Below are positions 10,392-19,767 of a stretch of DNA of 64,000 nt, piece after piece. The stretch covers positions 4,154,001 through 4,218,000 of the forward strand of contig JAHCVI010000001.1 of the NCBI GenBank assembly GCA_019096155.1, written 5' to 3'. Made by a program: the position numbers and the translations under genes. Within the stretch, counting starts at the first letter, position 1. Each line of letters begins with the position of its first letter. The notes under the pieces are model-generated. The model made no database searches. It was not told the origin of the DNA and was given only the letters and a program-made list of their open reading frames with translations. This DNA comes from Staphylotrichum longicolle. Taxonomy: Eukaryota > Ascomycota > Sordariomycetes > Sordariales > Chaetomiaceae.

Positions 10392-11159
10392 CGCGGGGGC
10401 CACAGCGCAAGCAGCTTAGACAGCCACTGATGGGATCTAGATGCTGGAAAGCGCCTCCTCCGAAACCTCGCAGATTGTACCAAACAAGGTCCACATCGCT
10501 GCTTCTTATAATCCCCACGAGGTGCTTCCGTACCTTTGGTAGCAAGTTAGGGGAATGTCTTCTCGGCACCCCTTTGCCGGCGACATCGTCAGCTCGAACG
10601 GTCAGGTACGCTACTAACATCAATAGTCTCAATATCTATGGAAGACGATCGCCCTTTTTGGTTAGCCCTGTTGTTTCAGCTGGCGCTTTTTCAGTGCCTG
10701 AAGGTCATTCATACTTGGCGTTAACGTTATGCCCTCTTTGGACCAAGTCTTCGCGGCCGGGGCACGCTATGAAGTTATTCCCGACAGAAAAGTGGACGCT
10801 TGCAAGATTGCTCCTTTGAGGGACCGGGACAGCAAGTGATTCAGTCCGAGTGAGCCGAAACTGGAGAGAGTGGGACGAAGAATATGTTCCAGCGTTGCCT
10901 TGTTGTGTGAGACACATACAAGAGTTCTGAGAGAAGAAGAGCTATTTCCGTATCCTCAGAGCGCAAGATATCCGTTCCATGAGTTTAACCCTGACGCGGT
11001 TAGTGCGGAACGGCTGCCTTTCTCTGCGGGCGGGACGTTGGCTGTTGCGGTATAAAGTCTGGAAGGAAAGAGTCCAAATGGGGTATGTCAGGCTAAGGTG
11101 CCTGGTTGCTAGGTATATACAATAGTACCAAGTTCGTTCACGAGCTACTTGGCAGCTCT
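10392..11159. other. intergenic, no gene seen
   Basis: About 770 bp of promoter for the PLA2-like gene and 3' flank of the next minus-strand gene. No open frame here has coding character. Confidence 0.5.
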
Positions 11160-13262
11160 CTACCTACCTGTCAATCTCCCTTGACGCCGCCACTCATCAG
11201 CCTTCTTGAACAACTCAATCATGAGCTCCTTGAACTGGTTCCAGCCCTCAACCTGGCTCTGCACCACCGGTCCCACGTATGCACACCATGGGTGCCACGT
11301 CGCCAAATTCCACAGGTCCTCCAGATGAGCAAGCCTCCACCACAGAAGGGGCCAGACATCAAGAAGCAAAACCGACCCAAGGACCTTGACCGTCCCCTCA
11401 AAGCCAGGCGCTTTGCGGCTTGACCCGTCCGCGGGTTCATCCATCCCAACCAGAATAAAAGGGCTGGTATCCATCTCATCCAGGAGCGTCTGCCCAGGCA
11501 GCTTGAAGCCCTGGATGTACGACTGAATGCAGTCCTGGTCGGCAACCAAGAATGCCGGGGCGTTCAGGCCGTGAAGGCCAGCACCCTTGTTCTCGTTCAG
11601 GGACTTGAAGTGCTTCCTCGCACCTTCAACGTCTCCCTCAGCAATCCCATGGTCCCTCCCATCCACCCACCTGATCTCCAGTTTGTCCCTGACTGCCTCG
11701 GCTCCAGCGACCCCTGCGCCCCAGTTATTGACATCGGCGTCGAACTTGCGCAAGAACGTCGCCCACTGCTCGTCCGAGTGGCCGTACCACAGCCGATACG
11801 CCACGAACCCCCACTTGGTATGCATCGGGGCGCCTCCGTCAGGTCGCGGCTCCAGGGACCGCCGCAGCGCCGCTACCCACAGCTCCTCCCGCACCGGCTC
11901 GGCCTCCCCTCTCAGCTCCCTCCGCGCCTGCGCATACGCTCTCCGCACCGCCCTCAACGGCGCGACGGTGTTCTCCCCGGAGAATGCACCGACGTTCCCC
12001 GCGGCGGCGACGGCGTCGGCGTTCCTCTGCATCTCTTGATCGTGAGTCAGCTCGTGGCGGACCAGGTTCGCCATCCGCTGGTGCACCACCTCGTCCCGCT
12101 GCCGGATGTCGGCGGGGTAGTTGCCCTCGAGCGGGGTGGCGCCGTGGCTGCGGATGTAGGCGGGCCAGTCGACCATGGGCGGGGACGTGGCGTGGCGCCA
12201 GTGGGGGAGGGTGTTCTTTGAAGCCACGAGCGGGATCAGGATCGTCTCGTCAGGCGGCGGATCATGGGGCCGAGGCGCTCGAACTGCGTGAGGAGCGCAT
12301 CCTGCTCGGGGGGCCGCGTTGCGCCAGGGAGAGTGGGCGCGGCTTTGGATCCTGTGCATCAAGTCCTCGTGGAGGCGATCGACGTGCGTGGCGGCCCAGG
12401 TGTGGATGCGGTTCGTGATGAACTTGACATGACTAAAGAAGAACTCGGCCAGAGGTCGGCGAGGCAGGGGACGGGTGTTGGGCGCGGCGTGGTGAGGGTG
12501 GTGGTGTAGTAGGCGTCCAGGACGGTGTCGAAGTGGCGCAGGCGTCGTAGGCCTTGTTGTAGGCGCGTCGCATCTTGCGGGAGGTCTCGGGCAGGCTGAA
12601 GTGAACCATGTCGCAGGTCTTGAGCAGTATTCAACCGCGAGATCAATGTTCTCCGGTGCGTGAAGCTTTTTTTCTGCCCAGCGGCGGTCTGAGATGGGGA
12701 CCATGCCTGCCCACAGCCGCTGCCTGCACATTTCGAGTTCGAAATCGATGTTTGCTGGCACGATGTCCGAGAAGCCGCCGCCCGTAAACAGGGTTTCAAA
12801 GTCGAGCAGGGCCGCAAAGCCGGTGAAGCACATACTGAACCGGTTCATCCCTGTATCGCTGCGGACAGAGTTGTTGTTGTACGGCGGCGGAGCCCAGTCA
12901 TTGTACGGGGTCATGAACTTGGTCACGTCTGAGGGCGAGAGCGTGGGGATTGTCGTCAGCTGGCCATTGGACAATGTGTGATTCGCGAGGAATTCGAAAA
13001 ACCGTCCCAGGGTCGCAATTGGCAGTGGCGTCTCAGGAACCCAGATTTCGTTGCCCGTCTCAGGGGCGTTGATGGGGTTGACAAGGCTAAGTGGCCGGCC
13101 GGATGGCCCATTAGGATTGAGCCACGATCGACGAGACATTTCGACGGATCTGACGCTGGATGTCGTGAAGGCAACACGTTGGGAGAGGTTTCTCAGGCTC
13201 CGTGGCGTGCATCTACGCAGGCACGAGCCGATTTTAAGCCAAGGAGGGGCTCGCTGCAGCAT
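11160..13262 (-). CDS. conserved fungal protein of unknown function with broken internal frame
   Basis: One open frame of 700 codons. The N terminus is basic (possible organelle targeting; SQRVAFTTSS). The C-terminal half (WGFVAYRLWYGHSDEQW, VADQDCIQSY, ending in a hydrophobic LLLDVWPLLWWRL) looks like a fungal family I know only as hypothetical. Between about 12640 and 12250 the frame turns to His/Pro/Arg-rich nonsense while sensible protein continues in other frames: LKTCDMVHFSLPETSRKM in one, LRHFDTVLDAYYTTTL in a second, QDALLTQFERLGPMIRRL in a third, before the main frame resumes. Each switch needs a one-base gain or loss and the sum is zero. Either the assembly has indel errors in GC-rich sequence or the gene is decaying. 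No function assigned. Confidence 0.6.
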   Translation of the reverse strand: MLQRAPPWLKIGSCLRRCTPRSLRNLSQRVAFTTSSVRSVEMSRRSWLNPNGPSGRPLSLVNPINAPETGNEIWVPETPLPIATLGRFFEFLANHTLSNGQLTTIPTLSPSDVTKFMTPYNDWAPPPYNNNSVRSDTGMNRFSMCFTGFAALLDFETLFTGGGFSDIVPANIDFELEMCRQRLWAGMVPISDRRWAEKKLHAPENIDLAVEYCSRPATWFTSACPRPPARCDAPTTRPTTPAPLRHRPGRLLHHHPHHAAPNTRPLPRRPLAEFFFSHVKFITNRIHTWAATHVDRLHEDLMHRIQSRAHSPWRNAAPRAGCAPHAVRAPRPHDPPPDETILIPLVASKNTLPHWRHATSPPMVDWPAYIRSHGATPLEGNYPADIRQRDEVVHQRMANLVRHELTHDQEMQRNADAVAAAGNVGAFSGENTVAPLRAVRRAYAQARRELRGEAEPVREELWVAALRRSLEPRPDGGAPMHTKWGFVAYRLWYGHSDEQWATFLRKFDADVNNWGAGVAGAEAVRDKLEIRWVDGRDHGIAEGDVEGARKHFKSLNENKGAGLHGLNAPAFLVADQDCIQSYIQGFKLPGQTLLDEMDTSPFILVGMDEPADGSSRKAPGFEGTVKVLGSVLLLDVWPLLWWRLAHLEDLWNLATWHPWCAYVGPVVQSQVEGWNQFKELMIELFKKADEWRRQGRLTGR

Positions 13263-14813
13263 CCCGAGTCTGCGTGGAGAGTACTGTCGTCGAAACGCGT
13301 GGGATCCAGTCGCGTGGGATGGTTCCCAGGCAACAACCCCGCTGTTGATGTAAGAGACTGGGCCTGTGGTTGGCTCTCATTTCATGTCATCTTGGCAGGG
13401 TGCCACCGCACAGGCACCAACAACCCACCGAGCCCACTTGGGTGCATGCCCCTATCGATGCCAGGGGGCCGTGTTCCCCTAGCTGCCTGGGCTAGTTTCT
13501 CGCTTGTTGCTCTGGCGTCTTCGTCGACGTCTTCAAGTAGGTTTTCGGCTGCAACCTCCTATTTAAAAGTGTCAATCAACCTCGTCGTTGATGCGCATCC
13601 CAACACTGTCAGGACTGAACGGCCTTTCTGCTATTTACGCAGCAGCTCGGTTTGAGAGTAGCGCAGTGCTCATGCAAAGACGGGAGGGACGTAGTGCTTG
13701 TGATCAAGAGCTGTCTCGCCAACGCAATAATCTAGGGCGGGCTGGATACTTACATGTAGATGCAGGCACCTATTGGAGGGTAACCTTGGGCGTTGGCGAG
13801 TGTCCAGTCGTCGAACAAAGATCGAAGTGTAACCTTTCTCTTTGAGGTTATACCAAAGCTGACTCCAAGAGAAGCTATGCTGTTGGGTGGACCGATGAAG
13901 ATGAAACTGCGGTTAGTGTTGACCAACACTGGGACTGAGCCTGTTCAGGACAGGGATTCAAGAGAACCGAGGGGCTCGACGACATAAACCAGATACAACT
14001 GAATAGCGCTTGTTGAGACTCAAAACAATTCTCAGATAAGACCACCTTGGGTGCATTGCCGTAACTGCCAGAATCATGAGTGCCCCTGAAAGTCTGACAA
14101 AGAAGGCGGATACAAACTCTCTTGACGGGCCATATCGAAACAAAAAGGAGACTACCTTAGTTAGATGTTCATTTGAACCTCAGTCTTGCACTAAAAGCAC
14201 TGTCTTACACCTCGAATGTGTGGCTGATTGCATTCAAATCTTCCCCCAAGCCAAACCGGGAAATCAAACAAATGGTTCTGAGATCACTGTCACTGCCCGT
14301 TGACATGCAGATTGGTATTGTTGAGTCCCTTTGTTTGAAGGATACTACCGTGAACATGCTTATCATGGTCAAATTAAGTTGTCGAAGTAAGGGAAGCACC
14401 TTTTATTTTCGGTGAACTCTAGATGGCTTGGAGTGGCGTTCCTCCTAGATACATCTGCAAGCTGCCCGTGATTGATGCTTGAACGGCCTGCAAGATCAAA
14501 GTGCTATTTACAGCCACAGCTCGATACGAACCAATACTCAAGGCTCGTCGCCTCTGAATTAACTTCACCTAGACTGGGCAGCCCGCAATACGGCGCCCTT
14601 CTCCTTTCGGCCCCCACAAGATGGTCCCGTCCCGTATCCCTCTGCAACGCGGCCTTGGCGCTAACCTCTGCACGTTTGTCTCTCGCATTTATTGGCTCCA
14701 GCCGCAGTGATCTTGTCCCCCGCAGCTGATAAGGCGCTGCAGCCAGACCAAAGCCGACGGGCGCCCCCCGGGTCCGCTCGACGGATTCGGCGGCATGCCG
14801 AGCTGGGCCTTTT
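13263..14813. other. intergenic, no gene seen
   Basis: About 1.55 kb, visibly AT-richer from 13550 to 14500 than the flanking genes. Only short unconvincing frames on both strands; no repeat or element recognised. Confidence 0.5.
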
Positions 14814-15113
14814 ATGAGTCCAAGTTTGGCGGTGCGGGGAGACAGAAAGGAGACAGAAAAGCATCAGTCGTCCGCAGAGCCCAAACGCATCTTTCAGAAG
14901 CTGCCGGCATTACGTCGTATTCAAGTATCACCAGACATGGACGGGGGGAGCCGAGGAAGCCTAGCGGGCCTTCGACCACCCTCCAACAGCGACGCTCTGG
15001 CCAGTAGCACGGCATCAAGCCAGCTGCAGGTCATGCAGAAGCGGCTGTTGCAGCCTGATGCCGAGACACTGGGTAAGGGCTCATTCGTCGTGCTCGACGA
15101 CGCCCGCCAGTGA
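14814..15113 (+). CDS. doubtful small ORF, 99 residues
   Basis: ATG at 14814 opens 99 codons. The N-terminal part is basic (RKETEKHQSSAEPKRIF), followed by a Ser/Ala/Leu-rich stretch and an orderly end (LQVMQKRLLQP, GKGSFVVLDDARQ). Amino-acid balance is protein-like, but there is no domain, signal peptide or clear splice context. It ends 180 bp before the next gene's start and could be part of that gene's leader. A shorter start at 14937 gives 58 residues. Confidence 0.25.
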   Translation: MSPSLAVRGDRKETEKHQSSAEPKRIFQKLPALRRIQVSPDMDGGSRGSLAGLRPPSNSDALASSTASSQLQVMQKRLLQPDAETLGKGSFVVLDDARQ

Positions 15114-15295
15114 GAAGGCTCGTAAAATGGCGTGCAGCTGGGATGGATGGTCTCGCACGGGAGGGCCTTGGCGCTAGACGACAGATTCGAGTCCTACGAC
15201 GCGGCAGCACCCTCTCATTAAAGTCCAAAGCCATCCTGACGGCTTTTGGTATTTGCATTCATCCCCGTCCCCCTGCGGTACTCCAACTTCTCGCC

Positions 15296-16036
15296 ATGGT
15301 CAACTCCCCTTTCAACCCCCACCACGACCACGACCACCCCAACGCCATGGCGACAACCCCTCGCGGCCTCGAACTCCGCACCCGCATCGTAACCCAAACC
15401 CTCACCCGCCCCTCAACCACCATCACCACCATCGTCACCCTCGGCGACGCACCCACCTCCGCCCCAGACACCACCGCCAACCCATCACACCCGCCGCGGA
15501 ACCAACCCGACGCAACCCCTCCCACAATCACCCACCCCCACTCGACGACCCTCACCTCCCAGCAACTCACCGCCCTGCTTGGCGTCCTCGTCCCCATCAC
15601 CTTCCTCCTCCTCCTCCTCTGCTGCTGCCTCTCGCTGCGCCGCCGCCGCCGCCGCCAGCGCGCCGAGCGCGAGCGCGAGCGCCGCAGGGCGCTGTACGAG
15701 TACTACTACGGCGACGGCGGAGACGAAGATGATGACGACGACGGCAACGAGCATGGTGGGGGGCAGGGCGGGTTACGCAGCACGCCGGCGTGGAATCTGA
15801 AGAAATCGTCGTCGTCGAGTCGAACGGGACGGGGGCGGCGCTGGCAGCGGGAACAACAGCAGCAGCAGCAGCAGCAGCAGTATCAGGGGATGATGAGTGG
15901 GGTGGACGGGACGTGGCGGCGGGGGAGCACGTGGGCGACGGTGCCGCCGCCGGTGAGGTTCCCGCCCACGCCGCGGTATGCGCCGTACTCGCAGTCGAGG
16001 GAGAGGCAGATCGGGGGGGTGGGGAGGTATCCTTGA
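15296..16036 (+). CDS. single-pass membrane protein, unknown function
   Basis: I chose the ATG at 15296 (context CGCCATGG); the frame is open further upstream from a non-ATG codon. The protein has 246 residues. The first 85 are His/Thr/Pro-rich without a cleavable signal. A hydrophobic helix at about 88-113 (LLGVLVPITFLLLLLCCC) is followed at once by an Arg run (RRRRRRQR), placing the N terminus outside and the rest in the cytosol by the positive-inside rule. The tail has YEYYYGDGG, a run of Asp/Glu, a Gln run and Pro/Tyr-rich ends. It resembles the wall-sensor-like single-pass proteins common in filamentous fungi, but no family is assigned. Confidence 0.6.
   Translation: MVNSPFNPHHDHDHPNAMATTPRGLELRTRIVTQTLTRPSTTITTIVTLGDAPTSAPDTTANPSHPPRNQPDATPPTITHPHSTTLTSQQLTALLGVLVPITFLLLLLCCCLSLRRRRRRQRAERERERRRALYEYYYGDGGDEDDDDDGNEHGGGQGGLRSTPAWNLKKSSSSSRTGRGRRWQREQQQQQQQQQYQGMMSGVDGTWRRGSTWATVPPPVRFPPTPRYAPYSQSRERQIGGVGRYP
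15853..15882 (+). repeat. CAG trinucleotide run coding polyglutamine
   Basis: One CAA then nine or so CAG codons encode ten consecutive glutamines in the cytosolic tail of the membrane protein. Being almost pure CAG, it is a likely length-variable microsatellite. Confidence 0.85.
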
Positions 16037-16392
16037 TTGTACCTGGCACTGGGGGAGCCAGCCGGAGCTGGGATGAGGGTTATGTGATCTGCATGTCGTT
16101 TAAGGTTTGAGTTGACAGGGGTTGTTTGGGCTGATGGTGCTGCATTTTGTTGAGGGAGTTGTTTAAGGGACATCAATGAGCCGCGCCTGATTAGGGGCGC
16201 AAGAAGTGAAGCATAGCATCAACAAAAGTCGGAGCAACTTTGAAGAGCAAAGATTGACCCGACAGAAACAAATCACTATTCGAGCAGAACTCACAAAACG
16301 CAGTGGATGCACGTGGTGCGCAGAGAACGTGAGGGCTGACGAGTGAGGCAAAGCAGCCTGGTCTTATTGAAGATGTTTGAGTATGGTCTAGA

Positions 16393-17757
16393 TCACTCCG
16401 TGTCTCCAGGTTTGCGGGCGTGCTCTGCGTCAAACGGAGCAATGGTCTGCGTGGCGCAACCACTCAAGCCCTTGCCGCTGAACAACTCGTTGATGAATTC
16501 AAGCCACTCCGGGGCCGACGCTCCAACAACGGCCGAGTGATCCAGCTCAGGGTAGACGCTGAGATGGACGGCATTGCCGGTCTTGCAGCTGTTGTTGTAT
16601 GCCTTGTCCGTTATGTCCGGGAACACAACGCTGTCGTTTGCTCCCTGGATGACGAGCATGGGCTTGGACGTCTTGACACCCTGTGCAGGGGCGTTCAACT
16701 CCTGAAACCGCTTGATCGGTGCGATGCTGTCGAGGTTGATGTTCTCGATAAGTTCAGATGTGTTCAAATCGGCAGTAAGGCCAGACAAGGCAGAGTCGCA
16801 GAGCTGGGCCTTTTCGCCCAGGTTGATGCGGTCCATCATGGTTTTGGGCAAGAAGGGCGCCGTGTAGTTGTCAAAGACTGCCCGCAGCGCAAAGTACATC
16901 GAGGGCACAATCGAAACGATGCCGAAGCTTTCCAGCTTCTGACTTGAGAAGCCCTGAAGCTTGGTGAAGCCATCGATGAGGGCGTCGTAGAGGTACGTGA
17001 CGGGTGCAATCGAGACACCGCCGAGGTACCCGCTGCCCTCGCTCTGGACCACTTCGTGCTCCGACAACTTCCAAGAGGCGCCGCCGCCCTGCGAATGACC
17101 GATAGACACCCACTCGTTAGAGAGCTCGTGGGGAAATGCGTTCTTGGCCGCAACCGTCGACCAATAGACATCGTTGGCATTGGCCCTGCTCGAGATGTAC
17201 TTGTGGCTCGTGTAGTTGTTCCCCAAGCCGGCGTAATCGGTGCCGACGACGGCATAACCGGCAAGGAGCAGGGGAGACCAGCTGTTGTAGTCGGTCAGGG
17301 TCGAGGAAGTAGACGGAGCGCAGCCTCGGAACACGCCGGTCGTTCCGTGCGCGTAAGCGATGAGCCGAAAGGGGCGGCGTTGGCGAGCGTACGGGAAGGC
17401 GATGTACGCGGTGGCGGGCACGGTGGTATAGTCCAGGTCGGCAGATGTGTATTGAATCCTGTACACGACGATCCCCGCTGGGATGTTCATGATTTTCGGG
17501 TTCAACGGCGCGATCTTGAGAAGGTCACCAAGCTTGGACGAAGAGAAGTTTGCAGCTGTCTCGTAGAAGTCGAAATCAAAGGGAATGTCGAAGCGTGCCA
17601 CGTCCTTGGCGCTGGTCTTGTTCAAGACCACTTGGCAGCTCTCTCCGCAGCTGTATTGCGCGGCGAGTTCTGGGGACACGGGAAAGTTGGACGCCCGACC
17701 CGGGGTGCTGGCGTAGGCGGCCGCAGCCGCCGTGAGCATTGTAGTCAGAGACCGCAT
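16393..17757 (-). CDS. secretory lipase-family serine hydrolase
   Basis: The frame is open from 18057, but the ATG at 17757 gives a signal peptide (MRSLTTMLTAAAAAYA) and the normal size, 454 residues; the upstream 100 codons look like leader. The alpha/beta-hydrolase triad is visible: nucleophile Ser near residue 220 in SIGHSQGGGA, Asp near 372 in VIQGANDSVV and His near 406 in ELDHSAVVG. AYAHGTTGVFRGCAPS and VGTDYAGLG match the fungal secretory lipase (LIP) family, which hydrolyses triacylglycerols or related esters outside the cell. Several N-x-S/T sites and paired cysteines fit secretion. The minus-strand neighbours are unrelated. Confidence 0.87.
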   Translation of the reverse strand: MRSLTTMLTAAAAAYASTPGRASNFPVSPELAAQYSCGESCQVVLNKTSAKDVARFDIPFDFDFYETAANFSSSKLGDLLKIAPLNPKIMNIPAGIVVYRIQYTSADLDYTTVPATAYIAFPYARQRRPFRLIAYAHGTTGVFRGCAPSTSSTLTDYNSWSPLLLAGYAVVGTDYAGLGNNYTSHKYISSRANANDVYWSTVAAKNAFPHELSNEWVSIGHSQGGGASWKLSEHEVVQSEGSGYLGGVSIAPVTYLYDALIDGFTKLQGFSSQKLESFGIVSIVPSMYFALRAVFDNYTAPFLPKTMMDRINLGEKAQLCDSALSGLTADLNTSELIENINLDSIAPIKRFQELNAPAQGVKTSKPMLVIQGANDSVVFPDITDKAYNNSCKTGNAVHLSVYPELDHSAVVGASAPEWLEFINELFSGKGLSGCATQTIAPFDAEHARKPGDTE

Positions 17758-19767
17758 AGTATGTTGAGTGACAAGAGCCGGTGAGTTGTGAGTCGGGTCG
17801 GTCAAAGAAGAGTGAGGGCCGGGGAGATGAGAGAGCACCAATCCCTGGTGATGCTGGGCCACCTCGTACTCGGCCACCATCCAGTCATCATCACAAGGGC
17901 GTCTTGGAGCGTCACCATTGAGATGGCTAAGGGTGGCCCACAACTCGAAAAGATCATGGATCCAATACTTCTCTACTGGTTGGGCCCAGGGCGATGCGAC
18001 AACACTTTCCAGATCGAGCAATGCGTGGTGGCAGCCAGATAGCTTAAACCCTTCCACGACGCATACACTGGCCAGATCAGACGCCGATGGCGAGGCGGTG
18101 CATCTGGCCCTTTGTTAGGGCTTTCAGATCATCTAGGTACGCCTCGCTAACAAAACCCCGATGATGACGATGTACAACCGGGAAGAGCTGGAGAGAGCTG
18201 TCAGGAGCTGGGGCTTGCCGTCACCTCGACCCCGCTTGGCCCACACTCGAGGGCGTCCACCTTGCCCCGATATTGCCAGATTCGACTCTGCCTACCGTAT
18301 GTACCATTTTGTCGACACCCAGACTGCTGTTGGATTTCGTTAGCCATGTCTGAACTATTGCAATACCAGGCTGTTCGACAGCTGGGGTGTGACCACCCCG
18401 TCATGCTGCTGGACTGCTTTTTTTTTTTTCCCGTTCATTTTCGATGCCACCGGAGTGGCAGTGAAGGCTCAGGAAGACGCTGTCAACGATCTTTGCGCTC
18501 TTGGGCCACATCCAAGCATGCGGCTTCGGCATCGCAGGGGAATTGCTCAGTCTGTCGCCAGGCCTCAGTCCCGAAAGATGCCAAGTCTTTGGCCAGTGCC
18601 CGTTATGTCTGTATCCATACGAAGTATCGGCAAATGGTTCTCAGTGCCTGGAGGCCTTGCTTGTGCTCGCTGTGGTGGAACCGAAATGAGTCGTTTGGTG
18701 GAGCTCAGTGGGATGCAGGACTCAAGATTGTGGCTTTTGCTTTTTTTGAGGAAATGGAAAAGCCGGGCAGGAGAGTCTGACCCATGAGTCTGACCCATGA
18801 GTCTGACAGCCCCGCAGAAACGCTTGGACCCATTGAACCCCTGGCATCCGCCTAGGGAGACCCTGACAGCCCTGGATCGGACCCGACCCATCTCTGATCT
18901 GGGATTGATCTCTGCTCAAAATACCGGTACAACTTTGATCAGATCGTCATCTGAAACATCCAAACAAGCCATTGACGTTGACACCAACAACGTCGAAAAC
19001 CGCAAAGCAACGTGATATGCCCTGCATCGTCAGGGAAAGGATGAGCGTTGTTTTCGCAGAATCGGGTCTTGCGTGACATCCGTGGCGTCGACGCTGACAG
19101 CAGTCGACAGCGCATTCAGCGGCATTCATTGGCCTGCCGCGACGGCATCGTTCAGGTTCCAGGTTTGCGACTGGCGCCATTCCGGGGCTGTCGGTCAATT
19201 CCAGCGCAGATCACCCGTGCCACCCGAATTGGCCACCGGGGGGATTGAGCCTGGAGAGCAGACAATGACTGCTGTCAGTGCCGTGCGTTTTGTTGTTGAC
19301 CCTGGCCACCGCCGTTGACATCAAATTGCAACAAACGGCGCAATCGCCCCCAAGCCCTCCAAGCCACGATCCAGCGCAGAATGCGCAGAATGCACTGCAT
19401 CGCAGATTCCAGTGTCCACATTCGAGGCGAGCGGGATCCCACAAGCGGCGCTAACCGTCGACGGCGTGCCCAGATCGGTCACTGATTGGCAGCCGGGGCG
19501 CCGCTGAAAAAATGAGACATGCAGTGGCCCTCCCGATCCCGACCCCGGGACAGGGACCCCAGGCGAAGGCGGGCCTGTTCTTCTGCAAGTCCCCCGCTGC
19601 ACTCAATCATCACTCGAAGGCAAGACATCCATTAGCTCAACGGCCGCCGACACCGCCCAAACTGCCAAACCCACCATCTCTCCAATTATCCAACCACGCC
19701 ATGTCGCGCGCCCCTGGCAGCGAGGACCTGGTGTCGCCGACGTGATCTCACCAACCCCCGCGCGACG
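17758..19767. other. intergenic, no gene seen
   Basis: About 2 kb between the divergent lipase and CSC1-type genes, holding both promoters. Several short frames exist but none looks coded. Contains a T10 run near 18420 and a 13-bp tandem repeat at 18775. Confidence 0.5.
18775..18807. repeat. 13-bp tandem repeat
   Basis: GTCTGACCCATGA occurs twice head to tail, followed by a partial third copy (GTCTGAC). Noncoding. Confidence 0.85.

Noticed and set aside
16393..18057. N-terminal extension of the lipase by 100 residues
   Set aside because: The extra codons precede a good signal peptide and have no family match; treated as leader.
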